Below, in pieces: positions 14,447 to 22,814 of a DNA stretch of 32,257 nucleotides. Every line of letters starts with the position of its first letter. The stretch's first letter is position 1. This DNA is from Pseudomonadota bacterium (GTDB lineage Bacteria; Pseudomonadota; Gammaproteobacteria; Steroidobacterales; Steroidobacteraceae). Under the pieces are notes generated by a model. The model searched no databases. It was not told the origin of the DNA and was given only the letters and a program-made list of their open reading frames with translations. The translations under genes were made by a program, and so were the position numbers. The stretch lies in assembly GCA_021785405.1 (NCBI GenBank), contig JAJYFF010000029.1, forward strand, positions 1 to 32,257. Reading direction: 5' to 3'.

Positions 14447-16726
14447 ATGACCCACGTGACGCAATCGCCGTTAGCGGACAACGCCGCGCCGCCGACTGCC
14501 GCCGAGCGAGGATTCGACGCTTGGGGCGGCTTCGAGGCCTGGGCTCGACTGCTGAAAGTGCTGCTGCCGAGTCTGGGCGCGATGTGCGTGTGCGACGGCG
14601 ACGGCCGCCGGATCTGGGCGTCGGTCGAGTGGGCCGTGGACGAAGCGGCCACGCAGGCGGTCGCGGCGGCGGCGACGGCCGCCGCGCTGACCACGACCGG
14701 CGAATTCCCGGCCGCGATGCGGGTCGTGAACGCGGACATCGCCGTGTACGCGTTCGCACTGCCGCGCGAGCCCGGCTGGTACGGCACCGTGATGCTCGCG
14801 CTCGCCCCCACGGGGTCGCCGTCCGGACCGCGCGCGCTCCCCTACGTGCACTCCTTGGTCGCGCCGGCGCTCGCCTGCTGGCGGGGAGAATTGTCGTTGC
14901 GGACCGCGCTCGCCGAGCGCGCGCACGCGGCGATCGCCGCGGCGGCCGACGTGCGCGCGCGGGTGGCGCCGCTCCCGGTGCCCGCGGACAGCGCCCAGGA
15001 TCGGGAGCCAGATGAAGACGCGGACGGTGACGAGATCGACCACTGGCTGCAACGCACGATGCGGCGCACCGGCGCGACGCTCGCGGCGCTGTGGGTGCCG
15101 GAACGTCGGCTCTCCCGCACCCTCACCCCGAGCGGCCAGCCGCTCGCGCCGGCCGCGCTGCAACGCGCCGAACAGCACCTGCTCGCCTGGGTCCGGCTGC
15201 AGCAGCGCACGATCGTCGTGAACCGAATCGCGCCGACGGCGACGGCCGAGGCAGCGCCCTACAAGATTCTGGCGAGTCCCGTTCATCACCGCTCCGGCCG
15301 GGTGCTCGGCGCGCTCGCGATGTTCAATCCGCCGAGTGCTGCGGACTTCCCGCAGACCGCGGTCGCCGCGATCGAAGCGGCGGCGAAGCGCCTGTGCGGC
15401 GTGATCGAAGCGGCGCATGACCCCCGAACGGGCCTCCTGACGCACGATGCGTTCATGCGGGAGGCCCGGCGGGTGTTCGCCTCCGGGGCGCCCCTCGGCG
15501 CCCACAGCGTGTGGTATCTCGACGTCGATCGCATGCGGGCGCTCAACGAAGCGTTCGGGATGCCCGCCGGCGACGAGGTGATCGCGGCCGTTGCCGCGTG
15601 CGTGCAGGCGACGCTGCCCGCGGACGCGCGCTGCGCCCGCTTGACCGGGGATCGGTTCGCCGCGTTGTTGCCGAACACGAACGTCGATGCGGCGCTCGCG
15701 AACGCCGAACGCGTGCGCCGCGCGTTCGCCGCGCGTTGCGGCACGGCGGCGCCGGCGCCGACCCTCAGCATCGGCGTCGCGCCGGTCGTGGACGTGGACG
15801 AGCCGCTCGCGCACGCGCTGGCCGCGGCCGAGGATGCGTGCAAGAGCGCGAAGGCGCTCGGCGGTGATCGCGTCGCGCCGGCCCCCGAGCGCGGCCCCGA
15901 CGGGCACTCGGCGAACCTCGCGGTGGCGCGTGCGCTGCGGCGGGCGCTCGCGGCTGGCGAGCCTCATCTGATTGCGCAGCCGATTCTGCCACTGCGGGGC
16001 AACTACGGCGGGGCCTTGTTCGAGGTCTTGCTGCGATTGCCGGACGAGCGCGGCGAGTTGCTCGCCGCGCGCAAGGTGCTACCGGTCGCCCGGGCCTGCG
16101 GACTGATGCGCGCGGTCGATCGATGGGTCGTGCGGGGGGTTTGCGCGCTGCTCGGCGCGCATGCCCAGCGGGTCGGCGCGGAGCGCGCGTGCTTCACGGT
16201 GAACCTCGACGCGGAGTCCCTGCTCGACGAATCGTTCGTCGGATTCGTCGAGGAGCAGATCGCGGCCGAGCGCGTGCCGCGCGGCGCCTTGGGATTCGAG
16301 ATCGCCGAATCGGTCGCGGCACGCCATCCGGACGCGACGCGACGCTGCATCGACGCGCTCCGCGGTTCGGGCTGCCGCTTCGCGCTGGACCATTTCGGCA
16401 CCGGTGCGGGCACGCTCGGCATCCTGCGCGAGTTCGCGGTCGAGGCGCTCAAGATCGACGGCTCGATCGTTCGCGACGCCCTCGAGGATCCGAGATCGGC
16501 GGCGATGATCAAGGCGATCGCGCAGATGGCGACGATGCTGCGCCTGCGCACGATCGCCGAGCACGTCGAGAGCGACGCGTTGCGGTCCCGGATCGCGGAC
16601 CTCGGCGTCGATTACGGCCAGGGATTCGCGGTCGCGCGGGCGGTGCCGCTGCGCGATTTGCTCGGCGATCTGGCGCTGTTCGAGGCGAGCGTCGATCCCC
16701 GCTCGCGCAACGACGCCCCCTTGTAA
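14447..16726 (+). CDS. GAF-GGDEF-EAL protein with degenerate motifs (probable c-di-GMP receptor)
   Basis: 759 residues, soluble. About 1-190 is an Ala-rich N-terminal region, about 195-325 looks like a GAF sensor domain, about 325-475 is a GGDEF domain and about 495-745 an EAL domain. The GGDEF signature is TGDRF (400-404), which should abolish cyclase activity. In the EAL domain the signature is EVL (526-528), and DDFG has become DHFG (648-651), losing the second aspartate. N586, E618, K669 and E708 remain. Phosphodiesterase activity is therefore doubtful, and c-di-GMP binding or a scaffold role (as in FimX/LapD-type proteins) is likelier. The upstream ribosome site is weak; the start follows the 144-residue gene by 81 nt. 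Confidence 0.88.
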   Translation: MTHVTQSPLADNAAPPTAAERGFDAWGGFEAWARLLKVLLPSLGAMCVCDGDGRRIWASVEWAVDEAATQAVAAAATAAALTTTGEFPAAMRVVNADIAVYAFALPREPGWYGTVMLALAPTGSPSGPRALPYVHSLVAPALACWRGELSLRTALAERAHAAIAAAADVRARVAPLPVPADSAQDREPDEDADGDEIDHWLQRTMRRTGATLAALWVPERRLSRTLTPSGQPLAPAALQRAEQHLLAWVRLQQRTIVVNRIAPTATAEAAPYKILASPVHHRSGRVLGALAMFNPPSAADFPQTAVAAIEAAAKRLCGVIEAAHDPRTGLLTHDAFMREARRVFASGAPLGAHSVWYLDVDRMRALNEAFGMPAGDEVIAAVAACVQATLPADARCARLTGDRFAALLPNTNVDAALANAERVRRAFAARCGTAAPAPTLSIGVAPVVDVDEPLAHALAAAEDACKSAKALGGDRVAPAPERGPDGHSANLAVARALRRALAAGEPHLIAQPILPLRGNYGGALFEVLLRLPDERGELLAARKVLPVARACGLMRAVDRWVVRGVCALLGAHAQRVGAERACFTVNLDAESLLDESFVGFVEEQIAAERVPRGALGFEIAESVAARHPDATRRCIDALRGSGCRFALDHFGTGAGTLGILREFAVEALKIDGSIVRDALEDPRSAAMIKAIAQMATMLRLRTIAEHVESDALRSRIADLGVDYGQGFAVARAVPLRDLLGDLALFEASVDPRSRNDAPL

Positions 16727-16826
16727 TTCTCGCTGCACTGAGGCAAACAGGAGACCGGCCGGCGTGGGTGACCGGTCGAGCATCGGCGCGGATGGTCCGG
16801 CCGTTCGAGCCGCGTCAGAGGTGTGG

Positions 16827-17333
16827 ATGGACGAACCGCTGAAAGTCGCGCCCGAGTGGTCGGTGCGTCACTGGTATAACAGCGATCATCCGATCGCGCT
16901 CGCCGGGCTGCGAGGCCGGGTCGTCGTGTTCTGCGCATTCCAGGTCCTCTGTCCGCAATCGGTCGCGTTCGGCGTTCCCCAGGTCCGCCGGATCCACGAG
17001 ACGTTCGAGCCGAAGGACGTCGCGGTGATCGGCCTGCATGCGACCTTCGAGCACCACGCCGCGATCACGCGGGCGGTCATCGAGGCCTTCATCCAGGAGT
17101 ACCGCCTCAAATTCCCGATCGCGATCGACGCGCCCGGTGATGCCGGACCGATACCCCTCACGATGGAACGCTACCGGATGCGCGGAACGCCGAGCCTGGT
17201 GCTGATCGATCGGGACGGCATGATCCGCAAGCACGCGTTCGGTCCGATCGACGATTTGCGCATCGGCGCTGAAATCGGTGCGCTCGTGGCGGAGCGTGCG
17301 AGCGTCGCGCTGTCCCGCGACTCGGTCGCCTGA
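16827..17333 (+). CDS. TlpA-like redoxin lacking the resolving cysteine
   Basis: 168 residues with the thioredoxin fold of the peroxiredoxin/TlpA group: GLRGRVVVFCAFQ, the active-site region VLCPQSVAFGVPQ, and GTPSLVLIDRDG with the cis-proline (P122). The usual CPGC is C42-P-Q-S45, so only the first active-site cysteine is left (C36 is extra). No signal peptide is evident, so it is probably cytoplasmic. It may be a one-cysteine thiol transferase or peroxidase-like protein. The ATG at 16827 has AGAGG just upstream; a GTG at 16764 preceded by AGGAGA is an alternative that adds 21 residues of poor quality. Confidence 0.8.
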   Translation: MDEPLKVAPEWSVRHWYNSDHPIALAGLRGRVVVFCAFQVLCPQSVAFGVPQVRRIHETFEPKDVAVIGLHATFEHHAAITRAVIEAFIQEYRLKFPIAIDAPGDAGPIPLTMERYRMRGTPSLVLIDRDGMIRKHAFGPIDDLRIGAEIGALVAERASVALSRDSVA

Positions 17334-17343
17334 GGACGTTCCC

Positions 17344-17360
17344 ACCGGCGTTCCGCCGGT
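17344..17360. terminator. Hairpin between convergent redoxin and FGase genes
   Basis: ACCGGCG (17344-17350) and CGCCGGT (17354-17360) form a 7-bp perfect stem with loop TTC. It lies 10 nt after the redoxin stop and directly abuts the minus-strand stop at 17361. It probably ends both transcripts. No T-tract. Confidence 0.5.
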
Positions 17361-18152
17361 TCAGCGCTCCTGGCACCGTGCCAGCGACCGGGTCAAGGCG
17401 GCCGCGAGCCGGGCCGCCCACGCGCGCTGGCCGGGCGGCGTCGCGATGAGGTCCTGGCGCAGTTCGATCTCGACGTGCAACAGCCCGCGCTTCTCGCCGT
17501 ATTCGGGAATCGCGAAGTCGGTCGCGTCGCCGACCGCGTAGGGTTGGTTCTCGCCGACGACCAGCGTCGGGTCGGCGCGCAGCTCCGCGAGCAAGGCCGT
17601 CGCGAGTCGCGGGTCGCGATGATAGAGGACGCCGACGTGCCAGGGCCGGGCGACGCCGAGGTAGGTCGGCGTGAAACTGTGCATCGCGATCAGCACCGTC
17701 GGCCGATGCCTCGCGGCGCGATCGTCGAGCAACGCGCGGATCCGCGTGTGGTATGGCGCGAAGATCGCCCGTTCGCGCCGCTGCCGTTCGGCCGCGTCGA
17801 TCCGTGCGTTCCCGGGTACCGGCGTCCGTTCACTCTCGGCGACGATCGATGTCGGGCTGTCGAGCGGGCGATTGCAGTCGATCACCAGCCGCGAGTAGCG
17901 TTGCAGGACCGCGCAGGCATCCCAGGTCGCGGACAGACGCCGCGCGACGGCCGCCGCGCCGATGTCCCACGCGATGTGCCGCCGGCGGTCCGCGGCCGCG
18001 AGCCCGAGCGCCGCGAGCGCGCGCGGAATGCGTGCGCCGGCGTGGTCGCAAACGATCACAAACGCGGACCGCCCGCGGGGTCGCCGGACCTCCACCGGCG
18101 AGGGCTCGTCGGCTGCGAGCAAGGCGGCGCTCCCGCCCGGTATCGCCTCCAT
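17361..18152 (-). CDS. N-formylglutamate amidohydrolase family protein
   Basis: 263 residues of the FGase (HutG-type) zinc amidohydrolase family. Motifs: VCDHAG (34-39), HIAWDIGA (59-66), IDCNRP (91-96), IAMHSFTP (155-162) and VEIELRQDL (227-235), which carry the expected His, Asp and Glu ligands. The N-terminal 25 residues are less conserved. Members hydrolyse N-formylglutamate in histidine breakdown, but no hut genes are near and many members have other N-acyl-amino-acid substrates. The ATG at 18152 lies 2 nt past the stop of the preceding gene without a purine-rich site, so it is probably translationally coupled. Confidence 0.85.
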   Translation of the reverse strand: MEAIPGGSAALLAADEPSPVEVRRPRGRSAFVIVCDHAGARIPRALAALGLAAADRRRHIAWDIGAAAVARRLSATWDACAVLQRYSRLVIDCNRPLDSPTSIVAESERTPVPGNARIDAAERQRRERAIFAPYHTRIRALLDDRAARHRPTVLIAMHSFTPTYLGVARPWHVGVLYHRDPRLATALLAELRADPTLVVGENQPYAVGDATDFAIPEYGEKRGLLHVEIELRQDLIATPPGQRAWAARLAAALTRSLARCQER

Positions 18153-18154
18153 CG

Positions 18155-19222
18155 TCAGGGGGGTCGCTTGTGCAACGGCTCCGGCGGCGCCGGTGGCGGT
18201 GTCGGTGCCGGTGGCGGGGGCGGGGGGTCGATCGGCAGCCCCTGATAGCGCAGGACCGCGATGATCACGTCTTCCTGCCGAGGGAGCTTGCGCATCTGTT
18301 CGACCCGCCAGCGGGCGTGCGCACTGCGCAACCACGGCAACAGCGGCGAGTCGAATCGCGCGGCGTTCGCGGCGCGCCACTCGAGCACGCGGCGGGCTTC
18401 GCCGAGCGCGCGATAACCCGGGCTGCCGTAACGCGCGAAGCGTCGCCCGATCGAGTACCCCGCGTACTGGGCGTCGATCGTGTCGGCATGCCGCAGCAGT
18501 TGCGCGATCTTCTCGCAGGCGGTGCGCCGCGGACTGCCCGGCCGCGCGTCGCGACAGACCGTTTCCAGCGCAGTGAGCGACGGGATGATCAAGCGACCGG
18601 CTGCCTGCTCGACCGCGGCGAGGATCGCGGCGTCGGAGTCGAGGGGATGGCCGGGGATCCGAGGGGCGACGGCGCGCAACGCGTCGAACGCGCGCGCGAC
18701 GATCGGATCCCAGTAGAAATCCAGGCTCGATCCGCGCGCCATGTGCGCCAGCACCCGGTCCGTCTCCACCTCGTCGTGCGAGCCAACCGCGGACTCGAGC
18801 GTCGGCAGCCACGCGGCGGCGTTGTTCGGATCGAGCCAGCGCATCGCGGCGGCGACGCCGCGGCTGTCGCAGCCCGGGGTCGACGCGCAGACGCGCAAGT
18901 CGACCCAGCCGATCGCCGCGTCGTCCGGAGCGAGTCTGGCCGCGCCGTTCGCGAGCGCGAACGCGCTCTCGCCGCTTCGGCCGATCAGCGCCGCGGCCGC
19001 GAGCGAGTTCGCGTCTCCGCGAGTGCCGAGCAGGCCGATCGCGGCATCGAACCACGGCGCCGGGCGCCGGGCGCCGCTGACGCGCGCTCTCGCCGCCGGT
19101 GCCGTCACGGCTTGCCGGGCCGGCAGGCACAAGGCGCCGGCGAGCGCCAAGCCGACGAGGGATCGGGCGAGCGTACGGCCGCGTGCGGCGGGCTCCCGCG
19201 CGAATCCGAGGGTCCGAATCAT
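18155..19222 (-). CDS. Exported protein of unknown function with proline-rich tail
   Basis: 355 residues, not recognised. The N-terminus is positively charged with a hydrophobic stretch (SLVGLALAGALCLPA), fitting a Sec signal peptide. The middle is alpha-helical and Ala/Arg-rich, with short repeat-like helices (LAAAALIGRSGESAFALANGAARL, SLDFYWDPIVARAFDALRAV) reminiscent of TPR/Sel1-type helix pairs. Paired cysteines occur (RVCASTPGC, TVCRD). The C-terminus is a proline-rich tail, PPPPPPAPTPPPAPP. It overlaps the DUF502 gene by ATGA and the FGase gene follows by 2 nt, so the three form one unit. No function is assigned. Confidence 0.7.
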   Translation of the reverse strand: MIRTLGFAREPAARGRTLARSLVGLALAGALCLPARQAVTAPAARARVSGARRPAPWFDAAIGLLGTRGDANSLAAAALIGRSGESAFALANGAARLAPDDAAIGWVDLRVCASTPGCDSRGVAAAMRWLDPNNAAAWLPTLESAVGSHDEVETDRVLAHMARGSSLDFYWDPIVARAFDALRAVAPRIPGHPLDSDAAILAAVEQAAGRLIIPSLTALETVCRDARPGSPRRTACEKIAQLLRHADTIDAQYAGYSIGRRFARYGSPGYRALGEARRVLEWRAANAARFDSPLLPWLRSAHARWRVEQMRKLPRQEDVIIAVLRYQGLPIDPPPPPPAPTPPPAPPEPLHKRPP

Positions 19223-19830
19223 GCAGAGCCGTGACGCGAGCCGGCGGCGGTCAGACCCGCGGTGATGGCGAGACGCATCGCGTCCTCGACCGAGATGTCG
19301 AGCGGCTCGACGAGTCGGCGCGGCAGGTAGATCGTGTAACCGCCGAACGCATAACTCATCGGGAAATAGACGGTGACGAGGTCTTCGCCGTCGCGCGCCG
19401 CGAGTGCCGCGGGTACGTCCTCGCGAGTGACGAAACCGATCGCACGGACCTCGCCGAAGTGCGCGACGACGACGCGCTGCAGGTCGCGGCGGTCGCCGCT
19501 GCCGGACGGCAACAGGCTCACGACGTCGCGAAAGCCCCCGTAGAGGGTCTTGACGAACGGGATCCGGCCGAGGAGTTCGTCCCAGTACTTGAGCGCGATC
19601 CGGCCGGCGTACGCGTTGACGAGACTGCCGACCAGCAGCAGGACCAGGAAGCCGGCGAGCAGGCCGAGACCCGGCCAGTAATGGGCGGGGCTGACGATGT
19701 CGAAAGCGATCAGCAGGTGGCGCAGCATCAGTTCGAGCGAGTGAACCGCCCACCAGATCACGTATACCGTCAGCGCGACCGGCAGCACCGTGACCAGTCC
19801 GCGCATCGTCAATGTGAATATCTTTCGCAT
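19219..19830 (-). CDS. DUF502 family membrane protein
   Basis: 203 residues. Two membrane helices near the N-terminus (about 10-32 and 52-72) are followed by the family motifs PFVKTLYGGFRDVV, FGEVRAIGFVTRE and VYFPMSYAFGGYTIYLPR. The rest is a soluble domain. Bacterial and plant (LIKE COV) members are membrane proteins of unclear role. It is the first gene of a coupled three-gene unit, with an ATGA overlap to the next gene. Confidence 0.92.
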   Translation of the reverse strand: MRKIFTLTMRGLVTVLPVALTVYVIWWAVHSLELMLRHLLIAFDIVSPAHYWPGLGLLAGFLVLLLVGSLVNAYAGRIALKYWDELLGRIPFVKTLYGGFRDVVSLLPSGSGDRRDLQRVVVAHFGEVRAIGFVTREDVPAALAARDGEDLVTVYFPMSYAFGGYTIYLPRRLVEPLDISVEDAMRLAITAGLTAAGSRHGSA

Positions 19831-19881
19831 CGTCGCTCTGAATTCTTCGCATCCCGGCGCCGATCGGCCGGTCGATTCCCC

Positions 19882-20808
19882 CTACGGCGGATCGATCGCG
19901 CAGTACTCGCTCGGCTTGCGCGGGTAGACCGCGAGCAAGCGCAGCGAAGCGGTCGTCGGATCCCAGAGGAAATACTGGGTCGCGATCACGCGGCCCCGCA
20001 TCCGGGTCACGCTGAGCAGCCGGCTGTCGCGCCGGAACAGCACCGCTTCCGACGTCCTGCACGGCAGACCGTCGTCGATCGCGGCGAGGTCCGGTAACTC
20101 GACGACGCCGCCGCCGCGCCAGTCTAGCAGGAGAACGCGCAGACAATGGGCGCCGCAATGCGCCACGTCGAGGGTCACTTCGCCCGCGAAATTCGGGCCG
20201 GCCGCCAGCAGATCGCGCAGCTTCCGGCGATCGCGGGGACTGAGCGCGAGGCGTCGCAGCCGCGCCGCCGCGGGCGCCGAGGCCGGGGCCGTCGGGGTCA
20301 CCGCGGTGGTCGCCGGATATTCGGAAAAACGCGGCGCGCCTTCGGGCTGCGGTCCCGGCGTCGCCGCCAGTCCGCGGATCCGATCGAGCGCGTTCGCGTC
20401 CGTATCGCTCAACGACCAATCGTCGATCGCGACGTCGATGCGCCGCGTGCGACGATCGACGACGACGGTGCGCAGGCTGTGGTCCTCGCAGTCCCGCAGG
20501 TCGCCGGGGGGCGGGCCGCCGCTGCAGTGGGTGACCGCACCGTACACGTCCGGTGCGCCCGCGCCGGTCGGCGCGGCGAACACGACGTAGCGGCCCGGCG
20601 GCACCACCACATGGAATCCCCGCTGCCCGTGACGCACGGCCAGCGATCGCAATCGCGCGGGGTCGAGGGAGTACACGTACACCGTCATCGCCGGGTCGTC
20701 ACTGCCTGGAAAGCGGATCGTACCGCCGAGGATCGCCGCCGCCGCGCTCGACGAGACGCAATAGATCAGCGCCACGCAGGCGGCGTGGACGATCGATCGG
20801 TAACCCAC
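19882..20808 (-). CDS. Exported cysteine-rich protein of unknown function
   Basis: 308 residues from the GTG at 20808, which has GAGGG about 10 nt upstream. Signal peptide at about 1-22 (HAACVALIYCVSSSAAAA). Residues about 25-140 resemble a beta-sandwich with IRFPGSDDPAMTVYVYSLD and a Cys-containing loop (HCSGGPPPGDLRDCEDH). After a Pro/Ala linker, the C-terminal third (about 190-308) has GPNFAGEVTLDVAHCGAHC, FRRDSRLLSVTR and TQYFLWDP. That pattern recurs in uncharacterised exported bacterial proteins. Cysteines come in pairs (HCGAHC, LPC, EYC), suggesting disulfides in the periplasm. Function unknown. It follows gspB after 145 nt that hold no clear signal. Confidence 0.7.
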   Translation of the reverse strand: MGYRSIVHAACVALIYCVSSSAAAAILGGTIRFPGSDDPAMTVYVYSLDPARLRSLAVRHGQRGFHVVVPPGRYVVFAAPTGAGAPDVYGAVTHCSGGPPPGDLRDCEDHSLRTVVVDRRTRRIDVAIDDWSLSDTDANALDRIRGLAATPGPQPEGAPRFSEYPATTAVTPTAPASAPAAARLRRLALSPRDRRKLRDLLAAGPNFAGEVTLDVAHCGAHCLRVLLLDWRGGGVVELPDLAAIDDGLPCRTSEAVLFRRDSRLLSVTRMRGRVIATQYFLWDPTTASLRLLAVYPRKPSEYCAIDPP

Positions 20809-20953
20809 GGAATTTCGGCCCTCGCGAACCCCCACGGCTCGCACCCGGTATGGTAGCGACGGGCTCTCGCACAAGCCACCGCGATCGGCGCCATTCACGC
20901 GACGCGAGCGAACCCCGGTCGACCGGAGAACGCCCCCGCCGACGGCGCGGCGG

Positions 20954-21688
20954 TCACTGGCGCGGCAGCAGGAAGCGTTGGCCGTGATAGGCGAGTTCGA
21001 CGCCGTCGGGTCGAATCCGCACGACGCGAGGGCCTTCCACGAGCGTCGCGCCCTCCACGTACTTGTGGCCGTTGATGAACACGAATCGCTGTGCCGGGTC
21101 CGGCGAATACACGTGCACGTCCAGGTGCAGCGGCGGCAGTGCATCGGCGCCCGTGACGCGCATCTGCGCGAGCGTCGGCAGGGGTTCGAGATCCGCGCCG
21201 CCGCCGGTGACCGCGGCCGCCGCGGCGGCATCCCCGGGGGTCGGCGCTGCGGCATCCGTCGCGCTCAAATGCGCGCGGGCCTCGGTGACGATCGGATTGT
21301 CGGGCGAGGTCACCGGGATTTCCGGCGCAAAGCCCGAGGCCTCGCCGGCGGACGGCGCCGTGCCAGGGCTCGCCGCCGTCCCGGGTGCCGGCAACGGCGC
21401 GGCCGTCGTTCCGGCCGGGACCGCGGACCGGGGCGGCGCTCGCGTGGCGCCAAGCGGCGCGGTCCCGGTCGCCGCGAACCGGGCCAGCGGCGGCGCATTC
21501 GCGGCGGGACGCCGCAGCAGCACGACCCCGAGGACCAGCGAGTTGACGCCGAGCAGCGTCAGCAACCCGATCGTCAGCGGGGTCGGCCCGCTGCGCGGCC
21601 GCGCGAGCGCCGGCTCGATCAAGCCGGGGCTCGCCTGGCGTTGCCGCTCGGCTTCCGACTTCTTCAGCGCGTCGAGGATGAACGACAT
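20954..21688 (-). CDS. gspB: GspB/ExeB-type secretion protein
   Basis: 244 residues. The family hallmark MSFILDALKKSEAERQR is at the start, a single membrane helix follows at about 38-59 (PLTIGLLTLLGVNSLVLGVV), then a long Pro/Ala/Thr-rich periplasmic linker. A C-terminal GspB domain covers about 180-244 (LPPLHLDVHVYS, RFVFINGHKYVEG, VELAYHGQRFLLPRQ). GspA-GspB complexes bind peptidoglycan and aid assembly of the type II secretion secretin. The ATG at 21688 has GAGGGG 6 nt upstream; a TTG at 21703 is less likely. It follows gspA by 11 nt. No other gsp genes are here. Confidence 0.92.
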   Translation of the reverse strand: MSFILDALKKSEAERQRQASPGLIEPALARPRSGPTPLTIGLLTLLGVNSLVLGVVLLRRPAANAPPLARFAATGTAPLGATRAPPRSAVPAGTTAAPLPAPGTAASPGTAPSAGEASGFAPEIPVTSPDNPIVTEARAHLSATDAAAPTPGDAAAAAAVTGGGADLEPLPTLAQMRVTGADALPPLHLDVHVYSPDPAQRFVFINGHKYVEGATLVEGPRVVRIRPDGVELAYHGQRFLLPRQ

Positions 21689-21699
21689 CTCGCGTCCCC

Positions 21700-22773
21700 T
21701 CAATCCGTGGTGCGCGGTGACGGGCCGCTCGGCGCATCCGGTGCCGTCGTCGGCGCCGCGGATCGGCGCTCCACCCGCAGTGCATCACGCGCCTCGACGG
21801 GCCCGCGGGTGATCGGTCCGACGGCGCGCGCGGCTGCGTCCGCGGTCCTCGCCGGCGCCGGCGGCGCGTCGTGCCACGCACGCCAGCCGCCGACGAGCGC
21901 GGTCGCCGCGCCCAGTGCGGCGACCGCGCCGGCGACCCAGCCGAGCCACGCCGGCGCGAAGCGCCGGCCGTAGACCTCGCCGGCCGCGCGCCGCACCAGT
22001 CGCGCGGTCAGCTTGCGCGTCTCGGACGCATAAGCGCCGAGCAGCGCCCGGTCGCAGCAGACGTTGATCACCCGCGGAATGCCGCCCGAGATCCGGTGCA
22101 CCTCGCGCAGCGCGCCGGTCGTGAAGATATCGGCGGTCGCGCCCGCAACCCGCATCCGATGGCGTACGTAGTGGCGCGTTTCCTCGCAGGTCAAGGGCTC
22201 GAGGTGGTAGCGGCCCGTGACCCGCTGCGCGAGCTGGCGCAACTCGGGCAGGTCGAGCAGCGCGCGCAGTTCCGGTTGCCCGATCAGCAGGATCTGCAGG
22301 AGCTTTTGCGTCGGGGTCTCGAGATTGGTGAGCAAGCGCACGTGCTCGAGCACCTCGGGCGAGAGGTTCTGCGCTTCATCGACGATCAACACGACGCGCC
22401 GCCCGGCCGCGTGCGCCGACAGCAGGCGTCGGTTCAGCGCATCGACCAGGCGCTTGCGGCTGCGTCGTTCCGCTTCGCTGACCGGGACCCCGAGCTCCTC
22501 GCAGATGCTCTGCAAGAACTCGGTCGGCGTGACGCGCGGGTTGAGGATCAGCGCGACGTCCGCGTGGGCCGGCATCCGCGACAGCAGCGTTCGCACGACC
22601 GTCGTCTTGCCGGTACCGACTTCGCCGGTCAATTGCACGAAGCCGCCGGATTCGTTGATGCCGTAGAGCAGGTGCGCAAGCGCCTCGGCGTGCCGTCCGC
22701 TCATGTAGAGATAGCGGGGATCCGGCGTGATCGAGAACGGCTTTTCGCCGAGGCCAAAGTAGCTCGTGTACAT
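21700..22773 (-). CDS. gspA: GspA/ExeA AAA ATPase
   Basis: 357 residues. The N-terminal motif MYTSYFGLGEKPFSITPDP is diagnostic. The AAA domain has Walker A GEVGTGKTT (50-58), Walker B VVLIVDEAQN (127-136) and LIGQPEL (163-169). A membrane helix lies at about 274-297, followed by a short periplasmic tail. Longer ExeA proteins carry a peptidoglycan-binding domain after the helix; this one stops short, so peptidoglycan contact may be left to GspB. It acts with GspB in secretin assembly. The start is 41 nt downstream of dinB. Confidence 0.92.
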   Translation of the reverse strand: MYTSYFGLGEKPFSITPDPRYLYMSGRHAEALAHLLYGINESGGFVQLTGEVGTGKTTVVRTLLSRMPAHADVALILNPRVTPTEFLQSICEELGVPVSEAERRSRKRLVDALNRRLLSAHAAGRRVVLIVDEAQNLSPEVLEHVRLLTNLETPTQKLLQILLIGQPELRALLDLPELRQLAQRVTGRYHLEPLTCEETRHYVRHRMRVAGATADIFTTGALREVHRISGGIPRVINVCCDRALLGAYASETRKLTARLVRRAAGEVYGRRFAPAWLGWVAGAVAALGAATALVGGWRAWHDAPPAPARTADAAARAVGPITRGPVEARDALRVERRSAAPTTAPDAPSGPSPRTTD

Positions 22774-22814
22774 GCCGACTGTCGATGATACCAAGCCGCG
22801 CGCGGCGACGGCGC

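Noticed and set aside
20915-20935. CCGGTCGACCGG palindrome near the end of gspB
   Set aside because: An isolated GC palindrome with no loop, no repeats and no positional sense as an operator or terminator.
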